Source: Carya illinoinensis
Lineage: Eukaryota; Streptophyta; Magnoliopsida; Fagales; Juglandaceae
DNA: 64,000 bases
Direction of reading: 5' to 3'
Assembly (NCBI RefSeq): GCF_018687715.1
Contig: NC_056762.1
Location: 23,647,864-23,711,863, forward strand
In this document: one piece after another, positions 34,139 to 46,456 of the stretch
Layout: every line of letters begins with the position of its first letter
How positions within the stretch are numbered: position 1 is the first letter of the stretch
The notes under the pieces: model-generated
Database searches by the model: none
Seen by the model: the letters and a program-made list of their open reading frames with translations, nothing else
Told to the model about the DNA's origin: nothing
Program-made: the position numbers and the translations under genes

Positions 34139-34430
34139 CATAGTTATAAATATTTTGTAATAAAATTTAAACTATTAATGATAACATTCAAACGTTTAGA
34201 CATACATGTTTGAATGTTATAAGTAAAATTCGAACGTATAAGACTATGAGTATGAACAGGACTACAAAACACTCAAACATTCGAATGTGTTTAGGTTTAA
34301 ATGTTCGAATGTGATATGAATAGATGCATATGTGAATGAAAACAATGTTACATTCTAACATTTCCCACTTAAATGTTTGAACGTTAGAACATTTCCCACT
34401 TAAACGTTCAGAATGTCATATGGTGGGACA
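34139..34430. other. Motif-rich flank continuing 17223-17849
   Basis: Directly after the copia target duplication. It repeats GTTCGAA/ATTCAAACGTT-type motifs at least eight times in both directions, like 17345-17530, so the two segments were adjacent before the copia element inserted. Beyond 34430 gypsy gag sequence starts. Confidence 0.6.
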
Positions 34431-35200
34431 CATGTAGGTAGCTTCTAGTTAGGGAATTAGGAAGTCTGGCTGCATTGTCATGGGAGAGATTTAAGGAAGA
34501 GTTTGACAACATATTCTTCCCAGATTCTATCAAACAACTAAAGGCGCAAGAGTTCGAATCTTTGACTCAGGGCAGTTTAACTATGGAGGAGTACGCTGCC
34601 AAGTTTATGGCATTGAGGAGGTTTTCACCTCACCTCATATCTACAAAGAGGATGCGGGCCCAAAAATTTCAAGGTGGACTTCAGCCTAGGGTTCATAGCC
34701 AAGTGGGTTGTCTCCGGATTGAGAACTACCAAGAGTTGCTTAATGTAGCAGCTATTACTGAAGCAGTGTATAAAGGCTTAACTGCCCACGTTAATTCATA
34801 GAAGAAGAGGGCTTACCCATTCTCTGTTAGCGGCAGCTCAGATATTAAGAGGGTGATGACAGGAGCAGATAAAGGAAAAGACATCATGATTGGAGAACAA
34901 ATGCCCATTCCATTACCCACCTATAGAAAGTGTGCTAGAAAACATGGAGGCAAATGTTGACGCACTTCGGGGGCCTGTTTCAATTGTGGATAGCTAGGCC
35001 ATATAAAGAGAGATTGTCTCTATGAGGCTCATGAAAGTAGAATTTCCCCCAACATAGACAGCAACCAAAGCTGAGATATCATGTACCTATTAGAGTATAC
35101 GTTGTCACTCAAGGAGGCACAAATGCTGGCATCATAGGAACTAAAGGAGTCGGCATCATCACTGGTATTTTTCTAAGAACTTTGTATTGTTGAACTTAGT
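34431..35200 (+). pseudogene. Gypsy family B gag (gag-only element)
   Basis: The frame at 34475-34801 carries LSWERFKEEFDNIFFPDSIK, QGSLTMEEYAAKFMALRRFS and AQKFQGGLQPRVHSQVGCL, typical of chromovirus-type retrotransposon gag. After a stop at 34799-34801 it continues through a basic stretch to a CCHC knuckle near 34975-35025 (CFNCG, stop, LGHIKRDC). At about 35080-35170 the usual gag-pol linker (RVYVVTQGGTNAGIIG) appears and then coding similarity ends without protease or RT. The N-terminal part of gag and 5' LTR are missing. Confidence 0.8.
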
Positions 35201-36115
35201 TAAATTTGATTTGATTTCAATCGATAGTATTACTGCATTGTTGTAATGTCAAGTCATTGGGGTTTGTAACTTGTACGCTATTTGATTCAAGCGAGTCCCT
35301 ATTTTTGGTGATTGTGGTTTTGCCTGAGAGTTTAGTTTGAAAGCTAATTGTTACCCAGGTGATAAGAGTAACAATCCTCATTAGGAGTATTATTTTTATA
35401 CCAGTGTAGATATAGTATACCTTTTAGTAATACAAGGAAGGGTATTAAAGGTTGATGAATTGTATTTCATGTGTTTGGAAGTTGTTTTTATTTTGAGGAT
35501 CCAATGGTATTTATGTTCGGAAGAGTGAAGTATTTTGGAGAAGCTTTTGCCTTAGTAGGATTCATTTATGATAGTAGTTTTATCCAGTTGTCATTAAATG
35601 GTTTTCGGTGAAGCATTGTGTTTGTGGAGACGTAGATTGCACTTACATTAGAGACAAAATATATGGGGAGTATAATCTTAGTCTTTAGGACTTACGTGAA
35701 CAGTAGGAACAGATCCTTTCGTTTAGAGTTTAGAATCAAAGGCAACTCATGATGGATAGAAGAGCAATGCCAATCATAAGAAAGAAAGTCTTGAGTTGAG
35801 GTTTATCGATGTACCACCTAGGAGGAAGTTCACTGGTTAAAGGTTAGGAACCCAAGAGCGATGATGAAGAAGTCATATAGCTTCCTGACCCAGGTTACTA
35901 TGGCAATATGGCATACAATTCAGAGGATGATGCGTTCTACTACTTACTGCCACAAGACATACAGATGGATATCGATGCAGAACCACCAGATCTCACCAGT
36001 GACGAGGCGTCTAATGCTGGACAATAGGTTGGTAAGCAACATTTTCTCTTAGCGTGTTTTATATTTTTACTTGCATCTATTTCATATACGATATTTTTTT
36101 TTAGGAGGGGAGGAT
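35201..36115 (+). other. Non-coding internal region and polypurine tract, family B
   Basis: No pol domain was found in this 0.9-kb stretch. It ends in an AGGAGGGGAGGA polypurine tract at about 36104-36115, directly before the LTR. Confidence 0.7.
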
Positions 36116-36497
36116 GTAACAGCCCACTAGGAACCTTCTGAAAACTCCGTAAGTTTTCACGAATCGACTAATCGCAAATGTTTTAGTCTGTCAACATAGT
36201 TAGTGTTATCACTCATTATGGTGCCAGAAATGCAATTTTAATTGTTTGATGTAGTTAGAAGTGTTAGAATATGTTAGGGTCTGCGCTACTAAACTCAGTT
36301 GAATATTTAAGATTTTATGGCGAAATAACCCATTTTCATAATTTCGGACGAAATGCCTATTCGAAACTTTGAATTTATTTTTAGGGGTACTTTGGGATTG
36401 AGTTTTGGTAAACTATTTTCACTGTAAGTTAATATGAATATTTAGGATTTTTTTAGTACTAAGTTTATTACCCATTTTTTGGAGTGAATAGTAACCT
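36116..36497 (+). repeat. Family B 3' LTR, first part
   Basis: It starts TGTAACAGCCC after the polypurine tract and is homologous to 5091-4710 on the minus strand. It is interrupted at 36497 by a LINE and continues at 49186. Confidence 0.85.
36486..36497. repeat. LINE target site duplication (left)
   Basis: The 12-bp GAATAGTAACCT is repeated at 49174-49185, just after the LINE poly(A) tail. The unoccupied site in the related LTR copy (4717-4728, minus strand) differs by one base. Confidence 0.92.
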
Positions 36498-36559
36498 CAT
36501 TTTGCTGACGTGGTGCTAGGTTTTTTTCTCTCAACCTTGGGGCTCTAGGGGAGTTTCGA

Positions 36560-37680
36560 ATGGTGTTGGGCACCGGCCCTATGCCACCGCCGGCCATTCT
36601 TGGGAAGGTTGGGGGAGATGTCGTGAATTCCTTTGTTTTGATTGGGAAACCTATGGATGGGAAGGCTGGAAAGGAACAAACAGGACGTCGGTTTGTGGAA
36701 GTTGTGGCATCCATTCCTCAAATGCTGCCTAGCATTCAAATTCTTCATAGAGATCCAAAATTCCTAGATGGAGAAATGTATTTTGTGTTTTCAAAATTTC
36801 AAAAGTGGAGGTACAGAGCTATGCGGAACCGTTCCGATTTTTAGTCGTGTTAAAGTTTCTATGCAGAAGACCTTCTCTGGATCAAATTAGGGGCTTTATA
36901 TAGAATCACTGGGGGCTAAAAGTATCACCAGTTGTTGGACAATTAAGAAACCCACGTTATGTTCCCGTTAGGATGGTGATGGAAGAGGATTTTATTTCAG
37001 TGATGGCAAGAGGAAATTCTAAAGTGCTAGGGGTCCCGTTTCGGCTATTTCATTGGTCTCCCGATTTTATTGAGGAAGAGATTCACATTGGGTTTTGGTG
37101 TGGTTGTCTTTACCGGGGCTCCCTTCGAATTATTTTCAAGAATCAATTCTACGAAGCATTGGGGATGGTCTTGGAAAATATCTGAAGAGGGATAATGCAA
37201 CAGCTTGTGTTACATGGCCTGAGGCGGCTCGAATTTGTGTTGAGGTAAGTATTTCCTGCCCTTTGCAGAATTCTCTCTGATTCGGTCCAATCTAGTCACT
37301 TTCAGGAAATATTTTATGAGACGGTTCCAAGGTATTGTGTATCCTGTCATAAACAAGGGCACACAGAATTGAGGAGTAATCGGGGATGTGAGTTTAAGAA
37401 GAAAAAGATCGATTCGGGAGGAGGGAGACATACTAAATCTGGAAAGTTTGAATGGAAGGAAGTTGTGAATGATGATAGGAAAAATGGGAAGAAAACCGTG
37501 CAGTTTGAAATGGGAGAGCACTTGAAGTCTCGACGATAGAAGATTTTGGAAAATGTTAGAGCTCGTCAAGTCGATAAGATTGGATCTAAAGTGCCAATTT
37601 TATTTATCTCTCAGTTGGGTGTGAGTTATGATCATTGTGAAGAAGAGGTACATGAGATGCAGTAGGTGGAACCTGTTCTG
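36560..37680 (+). pseudogene. LINE ORF1 (DUF4283 and zinc knuckle)
   Basis: The RNA-binding protein of plant L1 elements. The frame at 36560-36844 covers the N-terminus and start of the DUF4283 domain (PSIQILHRDPKFLDGEMYFV). About 37095-37280 has VWLSLPGLPSNYFQESILRS and AACVTWPEAARICVEV-like residues. About 37330-37395 has a Cys/His knuckle (RYCVSCHKQGHTE). A Ser/Gly-rich tail runs to about 38030. Multiple stops and frameshifts break it. Confidence 0.8.
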
Positions 37681-38041
37681 GTATCGGAAGATTAGGATAG
37701 TTTGAGTGGGACACGACAGATGGTGACAGCTTTGAGTGGGACGCAGCAGGTGGCCCCTAGTTTAATCTCAGAGAGTCAGGGTGTTTTTTCAATGGAGGGA
37801 CATGTCCGAGAGAATGGGTTGGGAAAGGATGGAGTGTTGGAGATTGTGTTGCCGATTCACTCACGGGATAATAGTCCAATGAAATGGAGTGATATGGTGG
37901 ATGAAGATTCTTCAGGGTCAGATTCAAAGCCACTGCAGAATTCAAACGATGTTGGTCGAAGAAGCTTATTGCGGATGATAGATGAAACATTGGAATTTGA
38001 ACTCGGTGGTTCGTCGAAGGTTCGTCTTTAACATATTTTGA

Positions 38042-41000
38042 ATAAAAGCCGGCTATTGGTGGTGGCTATTTTAGAACCTTTTTTAGGTGAGAATAAATGT
38101 AGACGTTGGGCGAGATGGATGGGATTAGATGGATGGGATTCCCATCCTTTATGAATAATGCTGAAGTGGGGGGGGGGGGGAGATTTGGTTGTTTTGGGTG
38201 GTTTATTTGGAGTTTGAGTTGATTTCTTGTTCTGATCAAGCTATTTATGGTTGGTTTTTGTTTGGGTCGAGACGTATTTTAACTTCGTTTGTGTATGACA
38301 GTTGTTTCCGAGATAAAAGATTGGAGTTATGGGATTATCTCAGGCTACAAGATCCTCAGGGGCTACCTTGGCTCATTGGGGGAGATTTTAATACTATTCA
38401 AGTTGATAGTGAAAAAGTTAGGGGCGTTTTTAAGGCTCCTCGGGCAAAAGCTGATTTTAATAGATGGATTAATGATTGTGCTTTGATCGAATCTCCTTGT
38501 CGAGGGAATCAATTATCTTGGTGTAATGGTCGGAATGGTGGGAGGCATATTTCGGCTTGTTTGGATCGTATTTTGGTTAATTTTTAGTTTATTAATTTAT
38601 TTGAGGGATCAAATTATATTTATCTTCCACGTTCATCCTCAGATCATTCTCCTATGTTGTTTCATTTGTTTAAGAAAAGTCAAAATATAGTGAAGCCATT
38701 TAGATTCCTACGTATGTGGGGATCCCATGATGGGTTTATTTCATTGGTTAGACAGAGTTAGGAGGAAGCAATAGAAGGATGTGCTATGGTGCGGATTAGT
38801 AAAAAATTTAAAAGGTTGAAATATGAGCTGGTGAAATGGAATAGAGAAGTTTTTGGTCGGGTTGAGGTGGAAATCCATAGAATTGAAGACCGTATTTTGT
38901 GCATTGAGGAAGAGTTAGTAAGAAATTTTTCTGTTCAGGTGGAAGAGGAGATTTTACATGTGAAACAAACTCACTTGCAATGGATCAATCGGGAAGAGAT
39001 GTTAGCGTCTCAGAAATCTCGTATAAAATGGTTGGCTAAAGGGGATTCTATCTCAAAGTTTTTCCATGTTGCTATGAGGGTGAAAAAATAAACAAAACTG
39101 TGGATAAAATTGTATTGGACGAAGGAAGGATTTTGGATTCGACAGAGGCAGTGCATATGAAGGCTGTACAGTTTTTTCAGGGGCTATTTTTTAGGTCTAA
39201 CATTAGCATAAATGAACCAGAATTGATTTTGTTATGCCAGTTGTTACCGAAGATGATAATGTGGTGTTGTGCAAGGTTCCTCGGAAGATAAAGTACATAA
39301 GGCCCTTCGGTCTATCCCTCTGGATAGTAGTCCAGGGCTGGATAGATTTTCAACTTCTTTTTTTACGTCGACTTGGGACATTGTAAAAGATGATCCTGTA
39401 GAGATGGCAAGGGAAGCTTTTGAAGGTAAACCTTTTTCTAAGTTTTTTGGTGCGACAAATTTGGTGTTGATTCCTAAGGTGGATGAACCTGTGGGGTTTG
39501 GTCAATTTCGGCCTATTAGTCTTTATTCGGTGGTTTACAAAATTATGACGAAAATGTTGGCTCCTCGCTTGGCTCCTATTCTTGAAAACATTATATCTAA
39601 GGAACAAGCAATGTTCATCCTAGGTCAGAGTATTTTTTATAATATGACCTTGGCACAAGAATTGGTTCAAGGGATGAATCGAAAGGTGAGAGGGGGTAAT
39701 GTGATTCTAAAGATAGATATGGCAAAGGCTTATGATTGTGTGAATTGGAAATTTCTTCTTGAAGTTTTACGTAGATTGGGATTCTCCGATAATTGGAGGA
39801 ATATAGTGTTTAATGTTATTTCTTCTCCATATTATTCGGTTATGTTGAATGGATGCTCTAAAGGTTTTTTTCAGGCTTCGAGGGGAGTACGGCAAGGTGA
39901 TCTTTTGTCACCTTATTTATTTATTTTGTCGCAGGAACTTCTCTTGTGCATGATGCATCAGAAATTTAGTTTGGGGCTTTTTAAGCCTTATCATCCAAGG
40001 GGAGGTACTCTCATCTCTCATTTACTTTATGCGTATGATATTTTAATTGTTACCAATGGTGGGAAATTGTCTATAAGAAGACTCATGTCAACATTACACC
40101 GTTACGAGAAGATTTCTGAGCGATTGATGAGCCCAAGTAAGTCTACCATTTTTTCCCTTCTGATATGTCATTGGTTAGAAGAAATGAGCTCAAAGGTATT
40201 TTTGGGTTAGAAGAGGGTAACTGGCCGTGTGTATATCTAGGAGTTCCGTTGTATACGGGAAGGCTGAAAATATCTTTATTTGATTGGGTCTTGGCTAGAA
40301 TCCAAGGCAGTTTTCGGAATGATTAAAAGAATCTTTTTGAATTTACTTTGGGGATCCTCGTTGGAAAATAGAAAATGTAAATGGGTAGCCTAGAGTTTAA
40401 TTTGCAAACCAGTGGAGGAGGGTGGTCTTGGCATTAGAGATTTGGTGGAAGTGTAGGAATCCCTTTTTATGAAGTTTGGATGGAAACTAATTACGGGGGA
40501 TTTGTTGTGGGCAGATTTTTTCCCGAAAAAATACCTTCACTGGGACTATGTTTATAAGATTATGCAAATGAATAAAGGGTCACAGTTTTGGAAGGGGATA
40601 ATGGAGGTTATGCCGAAAATTATCCATAATTCTAAATGGTTGATTGGGGTTAGAAGTATAAATTTCTAGATGGATAATTGGTAAGGGAGTGGACCTTTGC
40701 AGGATGTATGTCCAATTATAGGAAGGGAGGATCTTTTAGTCATTGATGTGGTTGATGAGAGGAGGCCAAAGTTTGAAGCTTTACGTGATCTAGCTCCGTC
40801 AAAAGTAATACAACAGATCCGTGAGGCTGGAGTAAAGACGAAGAGCAGGGCAGATGTGATTGTATGGAAGTATTCTTTGGAGGGAAAGTTTACAACAAAA
40901 TCAGCCATGGAAATATGCAGAAAACGTGGAGTGACTTGTGAGTGGAGGAAGTGGCTTTGGCTTGATAAAATTCTAAAAAAATGTCCTTTCTATGTTGGAG

Positions 41001-41305
41001 GGCAAAAAGAGGAGTAGTGCCGATGGATGATGTAATTCAGCGATTGGTCATCCCTTTAGCTTCTAAATGTCATTGTTGTATAACGCCTAATATTGAAACT
41101 TTGTAGCATGTAATGTGTGAGGGACCGAATGCTCAAATGGTTTGGAAATATTTTGCTAATATTTGTCAAATCAGGTTGCTGCAGATTAGAAACTAGAGAG
41201 GGATGATGGCATTTTGGTGGATGAGAGCTACAAAACATAATCAAGTAGGTTGGATCCATGGAGTGATGCCCATTGTAATTTCTTGGTGTCTTTGAAAAGC
41301 AAGGT
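38042..41305 (+). pseudogene. LINE ORF2: endonuclease, reverse transcriptase, zinc-binding region
   Basis: The endonuclease part at about 38060-38690 shows PWLIGGDFNTIQVDSEKVRG, LSWCNGRNGGRHISACLDRI and SDHSPMLF. A connecting segment follows at 38786-39091 (RIKWLAKGDSISKFFH). The RT domain at 39269-40210 has FGQFRPISLYSVVYKIMTKM, KIDMAKAYDCVNWKFLLEVL and GVRQGDLLSPYLFILSQELL; the catalytic YADD-type motif reads YAYD (LLYAYDILIV), so this copy lacks an essential Asp. The zinc-binding region is at about 40870-41200. Several stops confirm inactivity. RNase H lies past the insert at 48444-48960. Confidence 0.92.
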
Positions 41306-42885
41306 GTTTTTCCTTTTCTTCTTTTCTTCTATCTTTCTTTTTTCTTCTTCTTTTTCCTCTTCTTTCCCGTGCACGCGCAGCAATTCTCTTCCCGTCGTCG
41401 ATCTGTCGCCCGCCCAGAATCATCGCCACTGGCCGGCGTGGCCGACACCACCGCCACCAATCAACTCCCCTTCGGCCGGTGAACACCCCCACCAATTTTC
41501 AGCCCCATTCATGCCACCGATCACCCCCTACAGCCCCATCTTTCCGCACGGTTGTGAGCCGTTTCTGGCACCGTCGCTCCACCTCCGGCCACCACCTCTT
41601 CACAACTTCATCCCCTACCTCTTGCCGACCTAACCCATCCAATTTCTGCCCCAATCTGTTGCCGGAGCAGCTACCACGAGCTCAACTCCGATCAGCCCCT
41701 TTTTGCACTTCCACCGTCGTTTCTACTGCCACCCATGGCCAAAGCTCACTTCCATTAGCTTTATAAACATGCCTAGACCATTCCATATCAATTTCGTGTC
41801 TTGGTTTGTCCCCGTTCGAAAGTGGGTAATTTATTACCCATGGCCACAGTGTAAAATACACTGTTACGTTGCTTTTTCTCCGCCATTTGCAACGTCGTAA
41901 GCTTTCAAAAAATATATTTTAGATTTAAGTATTTTCCAAACTGTATTTTAGATTTAAATATATTTTTGCTCTTACAATAAATTATTTAACTGGTTGGTTG
42001 ATTCCGGACTGAGTCCGAGGAGTTCGGGGGTTGGATGGATTGAGGACGGAGTTGTTTGGTTGATGTTGATATTTGTTGGAGATATTTGTGCCTTGATGTT
42101 TGCATTGTATAGTGCACGCATGTTCATGTTTAAAAAGGGAAAACCGGGTTTTCGTGTAGTTGCATGCATGTACACGTGTTTGTAAAATGAAAACTGGGCT
42201 TGTAAGTGAGAAATTATTTATGGTACATGTGAACAATTGGACTAACTAGTTCAGGTCAGAGGCACTTGTAGGGATGGTGGTAAGCAGGGATGGTGGTAGA
42301 GTTCCGCTTGTGATTCCCACCTACAGTGCTTTGACGGTCTAGTTTTTGGGCCATTATCGGGGATAATGGCAAGGTTATGTTTAAAGAATATGTTTTGGGC
42401 CAAAATGGGATTTTGGCGTGCGTGGAAAAATGTGATTTTATGGGATATGTGCATTTGCAATCTTTCATACATATTGTTTGAGCTTTAATATGTTTTTATC
42501 TTATGGTGTTTAGATCTTTACTTACCTACGGCACCATTTTGGTACCATAGATTTTGATGCAGAGATCGAGGAGGAGGAGGAGGCTGAGCCCGAGGAGGCG
42601 GCTCTGCCGGAGTATTGAGTTGGAGTTTATGTTTTGTAGTTTGGTTTGAAATGATATTTGTAGCTTGTAATATTTTATTATGTATGTTTTGAATGGCTTT
42701 GTATTAAACAAAGAAAAGTTCTGGTACTTAGTTATATGACTTCGTTTATCCGCTGCGTGTTTTCTTTTGCACATTTGTTGCTTATACACACACTTGGCAC
42801 TTGGCAATAGGGTGGTGACCCGTGTTGTCATCATCTGGACGTCTTGATTTTCACGTGTCCGTACGTGGGATTTGGGGGCATCACA
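41306..42885 (+). repeat. Family A 5' LTR, lacking its first ~220 bp
   Basis: It aligns with 3' LTR positions from about 46670 onward. It begins inside the pyrimidine tract and ends at GGGGGCATCACA. Proline-rich open frames here come from CT/CC-rich leader sequence and are not genes. Confidence 0.88.
42553..42618 (+). other. Short acidic peptide frame conserved among family A LTRs
   Basis: The frame reads DFDAEIEEEEEAEPEEAALP then EY and a stop. The 3' LTR has the same frame with substitutions at about 48041-48107, and the solo LTR has a related one on the minus strand near 7085-7140 (EDEEEEAEPEDAAPPG). No start codon lies close upstream in frame, so it might be read only after splicing or may be chance. 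No function is claimed. Confidence 0.35.
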
Positions 42886-42905
42886 GGTGGTATTAGAGCG
42901 GTTCG
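42886..42905 (+). promoter_or_regulatory. Primer binding site (tRNA-Met type)
   Basis: TGGTATTAGAGC at about 42888-42899, two bases after the 5' LTR, matches the plant initiator tRNA-Met primer site except for one base. Confidence 0.85.
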
Positions 42906-43177
42906 GCTCTAGGTAGAACCACATGTCCCGTAGGTAGTACCAGAATGTTTTTTAAAGTTGTGTTTTAAAATTTATTTTAAGTAAAGTTGATATTTGATTT
43001 GTTTTATTTGTTTTGAATTTATTTGAGATAGTTTGCTTGTATTTATTTATTTAGTTGTGTTATTGCATGCTAGTATGTTTTGATTTCTTGTTATGTGGTT
43101 TGGTTTTGGTTTTTGGTTTTATGTTGGTTTTATTTGTTTTTCTTAAAGGAGGTCAAAGGTTGTGTTGTGGCAGGAAG

Positions 43178-44230
43178 ATGATGAGGCCAAGAAAGTCTAC
43201 TCAAGAGCCTCGGGACGATACGCCGAGAGATGATGCTATAGCCCAAGCGATAAGGCAAATGACTGAGTTCATGTAGCAAAATTTTAGGCCACAACAAGGA
43301 GGGCCTTGGCCACAACAAGGAGGGCCTTGGCCACAGCAAGGAGGGCCTTGGCTACAACAAGTAGGGCCTAGTGGAGTGGTGCAAGCTGGATGCACCTATG
43401 AGCGCTTTCTAGCGCATAGAACTCCACCCTTCACTGGAGAAGAGGATCCACTCTGGGCTGAAAAGTGGGTCAGAGATTTAGAAAGAACTTTTGAAGTATG
43501 TGGTTGCACTAAGGGACAACAAGTACTTTATGCCAGCTATCTGTTGCAAGGCACTGCTTCTGAGTGGTGGGATACAAAAAGGGTAATGGTGGAGTCAGAA
43601 TTCGGGTCTTTTGCCGTTGTGTCCTGGCAGCATTTTAAGAAAGAGTTTAATGATCGGTTCTTTCCCACTTCTGTGAGGTGGCAAAAAGCAAGAGAGTTCT
43701 TAAGCTTGCTCCAAGGGAGTATGACCATGGAACAATACCCCCAAAGATTTATAGAACTTGGGCGATTCACTCCCCACCTCATTGCCACGGAGGAGATGCA
43801 GGCCGAGCGTTTTCAGGAGGGTATGCGTCCTGATATATGCAGAATGGTAGTCTGCCACCGGATTGCCACTTTTCAGGAATTGGTTGACTTAGCCACTCTT
43901 CCAGAGCGAGAGGTTAATTTGAGTATGGGCTCCCCTCCAGGACAAAAGAGGCGGAGTTTTACTGGTGAAGGAAGTAGTTCGAGTTCGCCTCAGAAGTTTG
44001 TTCAGCGGACCAGGACTCGACCACAAGCAGCCTCGGGAGTGCATATGGGAGGATGAGTGCTAGTTTGTGGAGGATGTAATAGAGCTCACGGAGGCAAGTG
44101 TCGTCTGGGTAGTAACCAATGTTTTGAATGCGGTCAGACGGGGCATCTTGCTTGTGAGTGCCCTAGTTGAGTTCAAGAAAGCCGTGGAGCTCGTCGCAGT
44201 GGTAGAACTAACCAAAGGCAATTAGCTCGG
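43178..44230 (+). pseudogene. Family A gag
   Basis: The frame starts MMRPRKSTQEP, has a stop at 43274-43276, then a 21-bp tandem repeat at about 43286-43368 that encodes PQQGGPW units. The capsid domain follows in the frame 43376-44056: RTPPFTGEEDPLWAEKWVRD, YLLQGTASEWWDTKR, FKKEFNDRFFPTSVR, LQGSMTMEQYPQRFIELGRF. A stop at 44054-44056 precedes a CCHC knuckle (CFECGQTGHLACEC) at about 44125-44165. The gag-pol linker near 44220-44300 (QLARA..YAMSSGTVGGKVTET) is present, after which coding ends. Only three stops interrupt an otherwise readable gag. Confidence 0.9.
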
Positions 44231-46456
44231 GCTTGAATGTATGCAATGAGTTCTGGTACCGTTGGAGGCAAGGTTACGGAGACTCAGAATGCTGGAGTCA
44301 TGGCAAGTATGGGTCTAATCTAATCCTTCATGATGAACGCCTTGTGTGGTTTGTTTTTTTTTTTATATATATATTATCGAGGCTTGGAGAGAATGGCATG
44401 ATCTGGGTGATCTTTTAGGGAAGTAGAATAATTGAGTTCTTTGGTTCCATGGAGTTTATGAAATGGTCTATAACGTAGTAGGTTGTAAGTTCAACAAATT
44501 TCAATGTTAGATTTTATGAAGTTTTAGCAAAGTTTTAAAGTTTGGGGCCTTATAGATTTTAGGAAAATAATTTTATGGTAATTAAGGTGTTAGGTTCAAC
44601 AAGCTTTAGGGGGAAATAATTAAATTTCGAGTTTTAGATTTCAGATTTGGATGAGTAATTTGGTGGTAATTGGGGCTTTAGATTTTACAAGCTTTTAAGG
44701 TGAATGTTTTGGATTAAAGCCACCAATCTTGAGAATTTCAGAAAATGATTTATTATCTATTAATGTTTTAGAATTTGAAAGATTTGGGAGTCGATTTTTC
44801 TATTATGGGAGGTAAGTTCATTGATCTTAGAAGTTCCGAAAGATGATTTTTATTTGATTTAAGGTTTTAGAATTGCAGAGTTGAGGACTGATTTATAATA
44901 AGAATTGAGTTCTTAGTTTTACAGACTTAGTGTTGTAGCTTGATCTACTCTAGTGAGTGATTAGTTTGTAACCATTAAAATAGGGTTGATTAGAGTTGAG
45001 TTATTGATATGAAAATTTTTCTAGAGTAGATTTCTTTGAGGATTGGAGGTAATGATCTAGTTCGTGTATTTCTTTGAGGATTGAAGATATCGAGCTAGTT
45101 TAGAAAATAATTATTGTTAACTCAAGGTTGTAGTAGCAGATTTTAGGAAATGATTTTTATCGATTCGAGAGATATAGGTCCATCAGGGTGTTGGAAATAG
45201 TAGATTTTGTGTTGGTATTGAATACGATTGAATTTAAGGCTATATGATTCATAGACTTTTGGGAATGGATTCTTAGCAGGTTTAAGGTCATTCTCGGTAC
45301 CAAACTTTAAGCAATGACTAGTTGCTGATTTAAGGATATAAGTTGAGTAGATTCAGGAATGATTCTTGTCGAGTTAAGGATATAAGTCCAGATGATGGAA
45401 ATGTGGTAATGGATCACTTGTACGTTTGAATGATTTTTGGTGTTGGCTAAGAGAGCATGAGATTGATGAGTAGTAATGGTACGTGTGTATGGATTTCGGA
45501 AAGTGCTGGTCCTAGTCTCATCTATTGTTGGCTTGGTAGGAGTTGAAGAGGAATCTGTGTGATAATATTAAATTCAAGAGATTTTGGCTTTGAGTTGTTT
45601 GGTAAGTTGAACGGAATGTGCAGTCGAAGCGGGTTACCCATTGGGATGATGGTTTGTAACAACTGTTGTGTTTATCTTGAGAATTAATTGCGACTTGAAG
45701 TGTGGGGTATCGGATAGAGGTTATAGGCGCTCTCGTTGGTTGGCCGGGAAGGACTTGGGCCTTTTGGATATGTTCCTTATCTTTAGAAGAGACAGGTGTA
45801 TTTTGGGATGATGTTATCTGTTTTCAGTTTGGGGCCTGGAGGTTGATTAGTACTGATTTCTGTCATCAATCAATGGATGTATTTTTGCGGAATGTTGATT
45901 TTTGATTAGGGCAATGATGGCCAACTGAGAAATGGGTGGAGATTTGTGGTTTTTGGAGGTATATAATTTTCTATGGAAATGTGATAAAGGTTTCCTTGTG
46001 ATTAGGTGTGGATTGAGTTTGTACTTGATGATGTTTATTTATGAGGATATAACCTTTATGTATTTTGGCGAGTTATCAGAGTGGGCGCGAAAAGCATGAT
46101 TTTTGGAGATACTTAGATATTCAAATTTTGTATTGATTTTGAAGAATTAGTAGTGATTCGGAGTTTTAATGGGAGATTAATCTTTTGGTCGTGCAAATTT
46201 TGTTTATTGATGGTTAATTTTGGAAGTGGCTATTAGGTTACCAAGGTTGGAACATGATGAAAGTTCGGAAGGTAAAATAGAGACGTCATTGATATTAGCA
46301 ATTTATGGTATGAAGCTAATAACTATTGGATTTGTTGAGAGTTGTCGATGATATGTATCTCTCAATTATGTTCAGAGTTGTATCCTGTATATTTTTGGCG
46401 CTGGTGTTTGATCTTGCAAATTTCAAGGACAAAATTTGTTTTTAAGGGGCGGAGGA
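44231..46456 (+). other. Non-coding internal region and polypurine tract, family A
   Basis: About 2.2 kb without protease, RT, RNase H or integrase motifs in any frame I read. It is low-complexity, with many TTTTAGATTTT and GATTT phrases. The polypurine tract AAGGGGCGGAGGA at 46444-46456 abuts the 3' LTR, so the segment belongs to the element. Confidence 0.8.

Larger units (their letters stand above)
36498..41305 (+). mobile_element. L1-type LINE, part 1 (near full-length)
   Basis: Starts right after the target duplication with a 5' leader. It encodes ORF1 (about 36560-37680) and ORF2 (about 38042 onward). It is interrupted near 41305 by a gag-only gypsy element and resumes at 48375. Apart from that insert it spans about 5.6 kb, the expected length of a full plant L1 element. 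Some sequence is missing at the junction. Confidence 0.9.
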
